DNA of 12,543 bases from Anaerolineaceae bacterium (GTDB lineage Bacteria > Chloroflexota > Anaerolineae > Anaerolineales > Anaerolineaceae): NCBI GenBank assembly GCA_027348305.1, contig DAIEPS010000028.1:1-12543 (forward strand), in the 5' to 3' direction. Position numbers and translations under genes: made by a program. The notes under the pieces are model-generated. The model was not told where the DNA came from. It searched no databases and saw only the letters and a program-made list of their open reading frames with translations. Shown here one piece after another: positions 1-7,187 of this stretch; the first letter of the stretch is position 1; every line of letters begins with the position of its first letter.

Positions 1-1021
1 CAATACCCACAAAGTTCCTGCCTGGTACAGGGGTTTCAATCCTCAGGCGTGAAGCTTTCAATGCCAGTGTCAGATCTCTGCTCAGAGCCGAGATCTGTGA
101 GACCCTTACTTTTTGCTTGACCGAAGTACCATCCGCAGCCGTTTTGACAATAAAACCGGGTTCCAAGGCATATTGGGTGATGGTGGGGCCGACCCTGAAA
201 CCGATCACACGCACGGGCAGACCAAATTCAGCCAATGTATTCTCGATCGTTTGGGCTTTGAGTTTGATCTGCGCCTGGTCAGGGGGGACGTTATGTTCAC
301 TCATCAAAAGATTGAGCGGAGGCAAGCGGTCATCCCGCTGGGGAATTTTTACCAGAGCATTCAGGTCTTCTTCGATCGTTTTGGCTTGAACTTCCGGCCG
401 TCGTGTAGCGGCCCTGGGTTCTCTTTCCATCTGGGTCGCCCCGGATTGATTTCCCCACGAGACCACCTGCTGTACGATCTTATGGAAGACCCCTGCGGCG
501 ATACTGGTCAACACCAGGAAAAGACCTGTGTAGAGGATGGCGCCCAGGAAACCGGGCAGCAACCTGGCCAACCCCCAGCCGATCACGCCGCCGTCCTTGC
601 CAGCTTCGGCCCGTTCAAGCGAAAACCCGAAAAAGATGGACAAACTGGCTAAAAGACTAAAGAAGGCACCTTCAAGTGCGATCACCCTGCCCAAGGATAG
701 TGGAAAGCTTTTACCTGCGCTATACCTTAAAGCTGCCACGCCGGTCAACCCAACCATGAGTATGGCAAGAATGGCACCCCAACCCAGATACTTGTTGAGT
801 ATACGGATCCATGGGGTAATAATGGCGCCCTTGGAAATTCCGAAGAATCCCAGCAGGCTTAATATTGTGATCAGAATTAGGACTAAACCGATTAAATCCC
901 AACCAAAACGTCTGAATTGTCCAAAGAAACCAGCAACATTTTGAAGGGTTGATTGTGGTCTTGATGAATTTCCTGTTTTTTTGTGATTAAAATGATCAGG
1001 ATTATTCAAGTTTTCTTTCAT
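1..1021 (-). CDS. ftsK: DNA translocase FtsK/SpoIIIE, N-terminal part (runs off left edge)
   Basis: This is the start of a hexameric, ATP-driven, membrane-tethered DNA pump that clears chromosome ends from the division septum. My translation of the minus strand from 1021 to base 1 has no stop and gives 340 residues. Four hydrophobic segments at about 42-62, 78-99, 113-134 and 147-178 match the FtsK 4TM anchor. A charged linker follows, and from about residue 235 the FtsK alpha domain, with GPTITQYALEPG at 278-289 and RIETPVPGR at 327-335. The Walker A/B motor and gamma domain must lie beyond the edge. ATG at 1021 lies inside the end of the upstream S1 gene (20-bp overlap) and has GAGG directly abutting it. 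An in-frame TTG at 1009 is the alternative start. Identity is secure from the alpha-domain motifs; only the start is uncertain. Confidence 0.93.
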   Translation of the reverse strand, partial: MKENLNNPDHFNHKKTGNSSRPQSTLQNVAGFFGQFRRFGWDLIGLVLILITILSLLGFFGISKGAIITPWIRILNKYLGWGAILAILMVGLTGVAALRYSAGKSFPLSLGRVIALEGAFFSLLASLSIFFGFSLERAEAGKDGGVIGWGLARLLPGFLGAILYTGLFLVLTSIAAGVFHKIVQQVVSWGNQSGATQMEREPRAATRRPEVQAKTIEEDLNALVKIPQRDDRLPPLNLLMSEHNVPPDQAQIKLKAQTIENTLAEFGLPVRVIGFRVGPTITQYALEPGFIVKTAADGTSVKQKVRVSQISALSRDLTLALKASRLRIETPVPGRNFVGI

Positions 1022-1967
1022 CCTCAGAAACGAGCCCCAAGCCCAGGCGTCTTCGTTCCGCGTCAATATGAAGTATTTTTACCGTAACGGATTGGCCTTG
1101 TTTGAATAATTTGGCTGCATCGCTGTGGCCAAAGTATTCAGAAATTGAAGAGATATGGATCAATCCTTCAATTCCTTCAGGCAGGCGAGCGAAAACACCA
1201 AACCGTTGGATCGCAGTCACTTCTGCAGATACGATATCACCTTTTTTATGGTTTTCCTGCAAAGCATCCCAGGGGTTTTCCGTCAGACGTTTGATGCTCA
1301 AGGCGATGCGCGCAGTGGATTCATTGACCTGCAAGACCATAACCTCAACAGGTTGTCCGATTACGAATAAAGCAGCGGGTTGTTCAACCCTGCCCCAGGA
1401 TAATTCAGAAACATGGACCAGGCCTTCAACACCGCCCAGGTCAACAAATACGCCGAAATCAGTAACATTGGTCACCAAACCGGTGGTGTGCAGGCCGGTT
1501 TTGAGGGATTCAAACAACTGCTTGCGTTTTCCTTCACCTGCCTGTGCTGCTCTTTCAGAAAGAACAACACGTTCGCTGGCTGGCTCGCATTCGATCACTT
1601 TCAAGCTTAGTGACCGGCCTTCGTATTTTGCCAGTTGTTCCTGTCGTTCATCTTCATCTGTATCGGTGGGTAGATCCAAAAGATGCGACACCGGGACAAA
1701 TCCCTGGATACCCTCGCCTCTTACCAGTAATCCACCGCGATTATAGCCATAAACATCCAAAACAATGACTTCGTCACGGAGGAAAATACTTTTCACATTT
1801 TCCCAATTGGTACTGCCCGCGCTTGAATTGGATTGATTATTCCTTAAATTGGCGTCTGCCTTTTCAGAAATGATCGCATCTTCATCGGCCAGAACAGAAG
1901 CCCACCAGCCTTCATCAGGCTCGGGGTTCATGCCGGAATTACTATATGGCCCACTTTTTTCCCTCAT
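1002..1967 (-). CDS. 30S ribosomal protein S1-like protein with three S1 domains
   Basis: A 321-residue RNA-binding protein. After an acidic, low-complexity N terminus (1-57) come three S1 OB-fold repeats at about 63-139, 156-227 and 241-312. The middle repeat is the most canonical, with TDFGVFVDLGGVEGLVHVSELSWG at 169-192 (broken here only by description, key residues F171, G172, F174, H185, S187), typical of bS1 repeat 3. The first repeat carries GFVPVSHL as in bS1 repeat 2. Full bS1 proteins have four to six repeats, so this is a short bS1 relative that probably binds mRNA during initiation; other S1-domain RNA regulators are possible. The start at 1967 is supported by a strong AGGAGGGAG Shine-Dalgarno about 8 nt upstream. 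It lies 33 bp after the membrane sensor gene and overlaps ftsK by 20 bp. Confidence 0.85.
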   Translation of the reverse strand: MREKSGPYSNSGMNPEPDEGWWASVLADEDAIISEKADANLRNNQSNSSAGSTNWENVKSIFLRDEVIVLDVYGYNRGGLLVRGEGIQGFVPVSHLLDLPTDTDEDERQEQLAKYEGRSLSLKVIECEPASERVVLSERAAQAGEGKRKQLFESLKTGLHTTGLVTNVTDFGVFVDLGGVEGLVHVSELSWGRVEQPAALFVIGQPVEVMVLQVNESTARIALSIKRLTENPWDALQENHKKGDIVSAEVTAIQRFGVFARLPEGIEGLIHISSISEYFGHSDAAKLFKQGQSVTVKILHIDAERRRLGLGLVSEDERKLE

Positions 1968-2000
1968 CTTTACAGCTCCCTCCTGCGTCGATACACCAAC

Positions 2001-3908
2001 CTATTCACTTTTTGATCCAATACATTTCAATTCCATTTGAACAATTGTATTGGTAATAACTTCAATGGCAACTCGCTGCTTTCGATAAAGATCCGCCTCA
2101 GAAAGCGCCAATTTCATGGCAATTTCCTTGACCTTTTTTCCTTCGAGAAATTTTAACTCTAGGATATTATACAATAACCATTCGCCTGTGTACTTACGAT
2201 CTCCAGCAGGTTTAATTTGTTCAATGGCATTTTTCAGCACACACCTGAGTGCATTGGCTGGATTTGCCTCTTCTTCGGTCAGTTCCTGCTTGACGATCTC
2301 AAATTTCAGTAATGGGTTATCAGTCAGTTTGGGTCCACCCCAATAATGGGTTAATGCGTCTTTTACTGCCTGGGTTAATTCACTCTGCTTGATGGAGGAT
2401 TCCATCTGAAGCACGCCTTTACGGTCAAATCGGCCGGCTGCGCGCAATTTTTGGATCAATTCCTCACGCGGATTGAGGCGCTCAAATGTTTGAAACAAGT
2501 TTTCTTGAGTCTGACGGTCTCTCAACACCATCGCTGATCGATCCAGAAGGGTTTTGAGTGCAGCAGAATCATCCAATTCAAGAGGTAATTCCCCGGCAAA
2601 TTCATTGACGCCAAGATATCCCAACAATACATTCGCATCTCCGTTGCTGCCATTTCGAATCGGAAGCAGCACATCCTTGTGCCAGACAATCGGTTCATCA
2701 TTTTCATCAGAAGCGGATATCAGAGATTCAATTTCAGCCAATTGATTGGTATAAACATGGTTCTCGCCAGTGTGGATGACCATCGACAGACCTTCATCAT
2801 CAACATCAAGCAAATAAGCGCCTGAAGCCTGTAAAAGATCGCACACAGCAGCCAGCACCATTTCAAGGAATTGCTTCAGGTCGCTGCGTGTAATAATTCG
2901 GTCTTCAAGACTTCGAATCATCAAGAAATCTTCTTCATCCCTGGCGAAAAAGATCCATTTTTCAAGATATGGATAGAACATGGTGATCGCATATTCCGAA
3001 ACCAATATCATCACCACCATGACAATAGGTACGAAAGCGTTATAAGGGTTGCCAAAGGCCTGCCCCGCCCTGCGGACGATAGTGACCACAGCCAGCGTCA
3101 GAATGGCCGTAATGGCCCCTCGTAATAACCACTTGAATAACCTGCTTTTCACCACGCGGTCAGGCCACGGAACCCCAAAGAACGCCACGGAATAAGCCAT
3201 GACCACCACAAAGCCGCCAAGCAGCAGGTTGGTCAGCGTAGCGAGAATCCAGAAGATCAATTGTTGGTTTGCCGCGAAGCTGGAACCGTACAACAAGAAT
3301 GGGAAAGAACCCACCGCCGGTGCCAGTGCGCTCACCGTGAGGTAGAGCATCCGCCGTTTGCTCGATTGGGTGACCGTCCTGCGATAGGCACGGATGAAGT
3401 TGATCAATGACAGGATCATGATCACCACATAATAGGCTGTGAAGAGGTCAGTTAATAATTGAGGTTCAAAATGAGGTGCAGGAGGTTGGTCGATGACCAA
3501 CGGCCCAAGGAACCAGGGCGTAGCCAGCAGAATGATCAATAAAAGTGAAATAAAGTTGGTGACCCTAATGGCCCATTTTCGGCGCCAACGTGAAGGTAGC
3601 CCGGTTGTGGCCAGCAATGCATCTGAAAAATTCAAGTAAGAGGGCGGCAAGAGGATGATCCCCACCCACTGGATGCGCAGCCACATGTTGATCGTTTGAG
3701 CAGTTGTCGTGGTGGCGGTAAACGATTCCGTGGAAAAGATGATCACCAAACAAAACATGATCCATGCGAAAGATCTGGCCACACGATTGCGCAAATTGAA
3801 AGACAACCCGTAAAGCAATAATGAAAAAGCCGCAATGGCAATACCAGCTGTTAAGATCTGGCTGATTGTGCGTACAATGGATACAAGTCCGTCCACCAAA
3901 TTATTCAA
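2001..3908 (-). CDS. Multi-pass membrane sensor with GAF-like region and C-terminal helix-turn-helix
   Basis: A 635-residue protein, not assigned to a named gene. The N-terminal half holds about nine hydrophobic segments (roughly 15-37, 46-63, 77-98, 115-137, 154-172, 188-208, 217-244, 260-278, 289-312). The first seven resemble the 7TM sensor region found in some histidine kinases. Residues about 335-470 look like a GAF-type cytosolic fold, with the alternating beta/alpha pattern around SGAYLLDVDDEG. No H-box, N-box or G-box is visible, so it is not a kinase. The last ~60 residues (577-625) contain LKFLEGKKVKEIAMKLALS followed by a basic helix, a sigma-region-4-like helix-turn-helix. The likely role is a membrane-bound one-component regulator; this is inference. 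The start is TTG at 3908 with only a weak upstream AGAGCGGG; a GTG four codons on is an alternative. It begins 11 bp after the acetyltransferase stop. Confidence 0.75.
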   Translation of the reverse strand: MNNLVDGLVSIVRTISQILTAGIAIAAFSLLLYGLSFNLRNRVARSFAWIMFCLVIIFSTESFTATTTTAQTINMWLRIQWVGIILLPPSYLNFSDALLATTGLPSRWRRKWAIRVTNFISLLLIILLATPWFLGPLVIDQPPAPHFEPQLLTDLFTAYYVVIMILSLINFIRAYRRTVTQSSKRRMLYLTVSALAPAVGSFPFLLYGSSFAANQQLIFWILATLTNLLLGGFVVVMAYSVAFFGVPWPDRVVKSRLFKWLLRGAITAILTLAVVTIVRRAGQAFGNPYNAFVPIVMVVMILVSEYAITMFYPYLEKWIFFARDEEDFLMIRSLEDRIITRSDLKQFLEMVLAAVCDLLQASGAYLLDVDDEGLSMVIHTGENHVYTNQLAEIESLISASDENDEPIVWHKDVLLPIRNGSNGDANVLLGYLGVNEFAGELPLELDDSAALKTLLDRSAMVLRDRQTQENLFQTFERLNPREELIQKLRAAGRFDRKGVLQMESSIKQSELTQAVKDALTHYWGGPKLTDNPLLKFEIVKQELTEEEANPANALRCVLKNAIEQIKPAGDRKYTGEWLLYNILELKFLEGKKVKEIAMKLALSEADLYRKQRVAIEVITNTIVQMELKCIGSKSE

Positions 3909-3919
3909 CGACCCGCTCT

Positions 3920-4456
3920 CTATCGAAATGTGTAAGAATAAAAGAATGCGATCTCACGGTTTCCAAAGAACCCGTCCATGAATCCGCTGTACACGAAACC
4001 TAATTTTTCAGCCATGGCAATTGCATTATCATTCTTGATCTGAAGTTCCAACAACATCCGGTAAACGCCATTCAAACGCAGCCAATCTTGAGCTGCCAAC
4101 AATAGAGCCGTCGCAACACCCTGTCTGCGAAAGGCTTCATCCACTACCAGGTCTACTACCATGGCAGATTGTCTCTCAATGATCTCAAGGGTCAGATACC
4201 CGCAGCGCTGCGTTTCGATGCGGGCGACAAGAAAAAGATCTTTCCTGGTCCAGGAATCTGCGATCATGGATGTCGACCGCGGATATTCCAGGCGAAATGG
4301 CCGCGGCAGACGGATCCTGCGAAAATTGATCTGGATCTGGTCTTGATCGTAAAGATTATCCATCTGCCAGGTATATGAAGTTTCGCTGCTGTGATTCATC
4401 TGAATCAAGGCAGGGAGATCATTTGAAACGGCAGGCCGAATATCGATGGAAGGCAT
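3920..4456 (-). CDS. GNAT family N-acetyltransferase
   Basis: A 178-residue protein of one GNAT fold that transfers an acetyl group from acetyl-CoA to an amine; the substrate cannot be read from sequence. Motif A is clear: the beta strand VVDLVVDEAF (100-109) runs into the pyrophosphate-binding loop R110-x-x-G113-x-A115 and helix ATALLLAAQDWL. Motif B follows as NDNAIAMAEKLGF (142-154). Residues 1-60 form the variable acceptor-binding half. Length is normal for a single-domain member. The gene starts 1 bp after the stop of the membrane beta-domain gene and has little Shine-Dalgarno of its own, which suggests translational coupling. It could be a RimI-like protein acetyltransferase or a small-molecule acetyltransferase. 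Confidence 0.88.
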   Translation of the reverse strand: MPSIDIRPAVSNDLPALIQMNHSSETSYTWQMDNLYDQDQIQINFRRIRLPRPFRLEYPRSTSMIADSWTRKDLFLVARIETQRCGYLTLEIIERQSAMVVDLVVDEAFRRQGVATALLLAAQDWLRLNGVYRMLLELQIKNDNAIAMAEKLGFVYSGFMDGFFGNREIAFFYSYTFR

Positions 4457-4457
4457 T

Positions 4458-5150
4458 TTAATTCTGTTGAACCGCTTTCACCAAAATTTTAATTTCACAC
4501 TCTGGCAGTTTTTCCTGCTGGTTGGTGAATACCACAATGCGGAGTCTGTAATCTCCGGGGGTCAGGTCGGCGGAATTCCATGAGCTTCCAAAAGAAGCGT
4601 TATCAACAATTTCTCTTCCCACTAAAATGCCAATCCAGTCATCTCGATCAACGGGAGAGTATTCGATCTTCCAATATCCAAGGTTTGGAATATTCACCGT
4701 ACCACTTAATTCCACCTGTCCACTGACTCCGTCACCGTCAAGCGGATTGCGCCAGTTCACCTGGCCAGGAACGCAGCCTTTGTTCAAGAAAGCACTCAAT
4801 GTCGGAATAAGCCCCTGGGTGGTTGTTTCCACAGTTGGCGTTTCAATAGACAAAGTCGGCTGCACGGTCATATCAACAGTGGGTGTCGCCACCTGGAACA
4901 CACCAGGTACTGAGGGGGTTACGAAGGTATTGATCACGAACAAACCGATCGCAACCAAGACACTGAAGAGCACAAGTGACAATCCGGCGTTTATTTTGCG
5001 CTGCGCAAGCTCTTTTTCCAATCCGAATAGTGCCTCGGACCAATCACGCCATGCCAGGTAAACTTTTCTGACATAAACCAGGATGACTGTGCCAAGCAAA
5101 ATATAAAAGAGTATCTCGTATTGCGTGAGAAAACGTAAGATCGCATCCAT
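4458..5150 (-). CDS. Membrane-anchored protein with C-terminal extracytoplasmic beta domain
   Basis: A 230-residue protein of unknown function. Two transmembrane helices lie at about 11-29 and 55-75, separated by a basic loop (R29, K30, R35, K46, R51, K52) that should be cytoplasmic, so the C terminus should be outside. Residues 78-118 are rich in Thr, Pro and Val, a typical flexible surface linker. Residues 126-226 form a compact beta-rich domain with GYWKIEYSP (158-166), WNSADLTPGDYRLRIVV (191-207) and cysteines C126 and C218 near its two ends that could form a disulfide. The shape suggests an Ig-like or related beta sandwich, as in Chloroflexota surface proteins, but I cannot name the family. 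It starts 40 bp after the nucleoside phosphorylase stop with no strong ribosome-binding site. Confidence 0.78.
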   Translation of the reverse strand: MDAILRFLTQYEILFYILLGTVILVYVRKVYLAWRDWSEALFGLEKELAQRKINAGLSLVLFSVLVAIGLFVINTFVTPSVPGVFQVATPTVDMTVQPTLSIETPTVETTTQGLIPTLSAFLNKGCVPGQVNWRNPLDGDGVSGQVELSGTVNIPNLGYWKIEYSPVDRDDWIGILVGREIVDNASFGSSWNSADLTPGDYRLRIVVFTNQQEKLPECEIKILVKAVQQN

Positions 5151-5190
5151 TAAAAACGTCTCACTACCAGACCGCCGTGATAATTAATGA

Positions 5191-6033
5191 TTACTCAATG
5201 ATGGATTCAAGAACACCCTTAATCAGTGTGGTGAGTTTTGGCACGATCAGAGTTCCGGCTGCCAGAACTTCTTCATGGGTCGTTTCGGTGTTTCCGTCCA
5301 GGTTGGCTTTATTGCTGATGCCTGAAAATGCCAGCACTCTCGTTCTGCCGTGCCGGGCAACTGTCGCTTCAGGCACAGTGGACATACCCACCGCATCCGC
5401 GCCAATTCCCCGCAAAAAGCGCAGATCGGCAGGCGATTCAAAAGAGGGACCTGAAAGGCAGACATAAACGCCTTGATGAAGTTTGATCTTGTTTGCTCTT
5501 GCTATTTTTGCCGACAATTTGATCAATTCTCGGTCATACACCTGGCTCATATCCGGGAAGCGTTCACCGAATTCATCGAGGTTGGGGCCGCGCAGCGGAT
5601 TCAAGCCTGCCATACCCATCAGCCCAATGTGATCATTTAAGACCATCACATCCCCAGGCTGATACTCCGGGTTGATCGCTCCAGCCGCGTTGGTGAGGAT
5701 GATGGTTCCAATTTTCATACGCTGCATCACCCTGATCGGAAGCGTGACGTGATCCATGGCATAGCCTTCATAATAATGCGCCCTGCCCTGCATGACCATC
5801 ACCGGTACGCCCGCCAGCATACCGATCACCAGCCTGCCTGCGTGCCCGTGAATGGTTGAAACCGGCCAGTTGGGAATTTCTGCATAAGGGATGACCACAG
5901 GATCGACCACCTCGTCAGCCAGACCACCCAGACCTGAACCCAGCACGAGAGCTACCTGTGGCTGGATTTTAATTTTCTTTGTAATTGCCTGTGCGGCAAG
6001 ATCAATATCCTTGATCGTTACAAAAGGGTTCAT
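5191..6033 (-). CDS. punA: Purine-nucleoside phosphorylase (trimeric PNP family)
   Basis: A 280-residue cytosolic enzyme that cleaves purine (deoxy)nucleosides with phosphate to free base and (deoxy)ribose-1-phosphate in purine salvage. Active-site residues known from human PNP are all in place: S33 in GSGLG, H64 in HGHAG, R84 and H86 in QGRAHYYEG for phosphate, E199 and N241 for the base, M217 and S218 in GMSTVPE, and H253 in THEEVLAAG. The Glu/Asn pair is the signature of the 6-oxopurine-specific (inosine/guanosine) trimeric family, rather than the hexameric DeoD family. Length is typical. ATG at 6033 follows ATGAGGTATT, giving a GAGG about 4 nt upstream. A promoter lies just upstream, and this is the first gene of the probable pnp-to-ftsK transcript. 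Confidence 0.95.
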   Translation of the reverse strand: MNPFVTIKDIDLAAQAITKKIKIQPQVALVLGSGLGGLADEVVDPVVIPYAEIPNWPVSTIHGHAGRLVIGMLAGVPVMVMQGRAHYYEGYAMDHVTLPIRVMQRMKIGTIILTNAAGAINPEYQPGDVMVLNDHIGLMGMAGLNPLRGPNLDEFGERFPDMSQVYDRELIKLSAKIARANKIKLHQGVYVCLSGPSFESPADLRFLRGIGADAVGMSTVPEATVARHGRTRVLAFSGISNKANLDGNTETTHEEVLAAGTLIVPKLTTLIKGVLESIIE

Positions 6034-6069
6034 AATACCTCATAATATTTACACCATGACTAAAAATTA

Positions 6070-6098
6070 ATTATACCCGATTTGAAGAATCAATCATT
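6070..6098 (-). promoter_or_regulatory. Probable sigma-A-type promoter for the pnp cluster
   Basis: On the minus strand a perfect TATAAT occupies 6075-6070, about 37 nt upstream of the pnp ATG at 6033. At a 17-nt spacing the -35 position (6098-6093) reads AATGAT, a weak match. It sits in the 102-bp gap between the threonine aldolase stop and pnp, the only sizeable gap in this part of the window. The -10 is strong and the -35 poor, so confidence is moderate. Confidence 0.5.
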
Positions 6099-6135
6099 GC
6101 TGACCCGGCATTTGTTCAGACAACCTTAGCCAGTG

Positions 6136-7173
6136 TCAGGCAAGAACCTTTTCAAAGGCTTTAAGGGTTTGTTCAACCGCTGCATCATCCACCCAGGCAT
6201 GTGTCACGAGCCTCAAACGCCGTTCAGCAACCGCGCTTACTTTTACACCTTCAACAGAAAGCTTTTTGGCGAGTTCAGCCGCAGTATATTTTACGTCAGG
6301 TCCTAATGATGGAAACACCATATTCGTTTGCGGCATTCCCATCTCAAAGTGTATTCCCTTCATCTTTGCGAGTGCATTTGCCAGGTCACTGGCATGCTGG
6401 TGGTCTTCAGCCAGGCGATCGATCATGCTATCCAATGCCACAAGCCCTGCGGCGGCCAAAATACCTGCCTGGCGCATTCCCCCGCCCAACATCTTGCGGA
6501 TCCTTCTTGCTTTATCAATGAATTCACGTGAGCCGCACAACACGGAACCAACCGGTGCGCAAAGCCCCTTGCTTAGACAAAAAGTAACACTATCCGCGGC
6601 ATGCACAAGGTCTTTGGCGCTTGTTTTTATAGCCACTGCTGCGTTGAAGATGCGGGCACCGTCTACATGAAGTTGCATCGCATGACCATGCGCGAGTTTG
6701 CCCACTTCATCGGTATATTCTTTTGAGAGGACCACGCCGCCGCAGCGGTTCTGAGTATTTTCGAGAATGACCAATTTTGAAACCGGATGGTGAATATCAT
6801 CTGGTCTGATCGCGCCCAATATATCTTCCAGTTTTAAAGTACCATCCGCCTGGTTTTGCAAAGTATGGGGGAACACCCCACCCAGGGCGGAAATGCCGCC
6901 GGCCTCAAACGAAAAAGTGTGTCCTTTGTCACCCATGATGGCTTCATCACCACGCTGGCAATGCACCAAGACAGCTATGAGATTGCCCATTGTCCCTGAG
7001 GGGACAAACAAGCCTGCGGCTTTGCCCATCTTATCGGCGGCCGCTTCTTGAAGCAGGTTGACGTTGGGGTCTTCACCATATACATCGTCACCCACTTCGG
7101 CATGCGCCATGGCCTCACGCATCTCGGGGGTCGGTTTTGTCACTGTGTCTGAGCGTAAGTCAACAATATTCAT
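6136..7173 (-). CDS. ltaE: Low-specificity L-threonine aldolase (PLP-dependent)
   Basis: A fold-type I pyridoxal-phosphate enzyme that splits L-threonine or L-allo-threonine to glycine and acetaldehyde. From the start chosen here it is 345 residues. It opens with the family signature DLRSDTVTKPTPEM. It carries DDVYGEDP, the cofactor region PSGTMGN, a HTFSFEAGG segment whose His should stack on the PLP ring, the VDGAR loop with the cofactor-contacting Asp and Arg, and SKGLCAPVGS with the Schiff-base lysine (K202 in this numbering). A start at 7185 gives four extra residues (MENK), but only ATG 7173 has a proper Shine-Dalgarno, GGAG six bases upstream. That GGAG lies inside the extra four codons. 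The gene begins 14 bp after the pseudouridine synthase stop. No clear terminator follows it. Confidence 0.94.
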   Translation of the reverse strand: MNIVDLRSDTVTKPTPEMREAMAHAEVGDDVYGEDPNVNLLQEAAADKMGKAAGLFVPSGTMGNLIAVLVHCQRGDEAIMGDKGHTFSFEAGGISALGGVFPHTLQNQADGTLKLEDILGAIRPDDIHHPVSKLVILENTQNRCGGVVLSKEYTDEVGKLAHGHAMQLHVDGARIFNAAVAIKTSAKDLVHAADSVTFCLSKGLCAPVGSVLCGSREFIDKARRIRKMLGGGMRQAGILAAAGLVALDSMIDRLAEDHQHASDLANALAKMKGIHFEMGMPQTNMVFPSLGPDVKYTAAELAKKLSVEGVKVSAVAERRLRLVTHAWVDDAAVEQTLKAFEKVLA

Positions 7174-7179
7174 TTTGTT

Positions 7180-7183
7180 CTCC
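7180..7183 (-). promoter_or_regulatory. Ribosome-binding site deciding the ltaE start
   Basis: GGAG on the minus strand lies 6 nt before ATG 7173. The in-frame ATG at 7185 has no purine-rich stretch at the right distance, so this site favours the shorter protein. Confidence 0.65.
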
Positions 7184-7187
7184 ATAA

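Noticed and set aside
720..902. Short minus-strand 60-residue frame
   Set aside because: It is in another frame of the ftsK membrane-anchor region and has no ribosome-binding site.
113..944. Plus-strand reading frames of 179, 135 and 90 residues at the left end
   Set aside because: They lie opposite the ftsK frame, have low-complexity composition without recognisable domains, and the minus-strand frame gives an unmistakable FtsK N terminus.
2001..3908. Sensor protein as a sensor histidine kinase
   Set aside because: No phospho-accepting H-box and no HATPase N or G boxes can be found; only the N-terminal membrane region resembles kinases.
6100..6135. Possible terminator after the threonine aldolase gene
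   Set aside because: The repeated AAGGTT around the stop is a direct rather than an inverted repeat, and only a 3-bp GCC/GGC pairing is visible with no T run.
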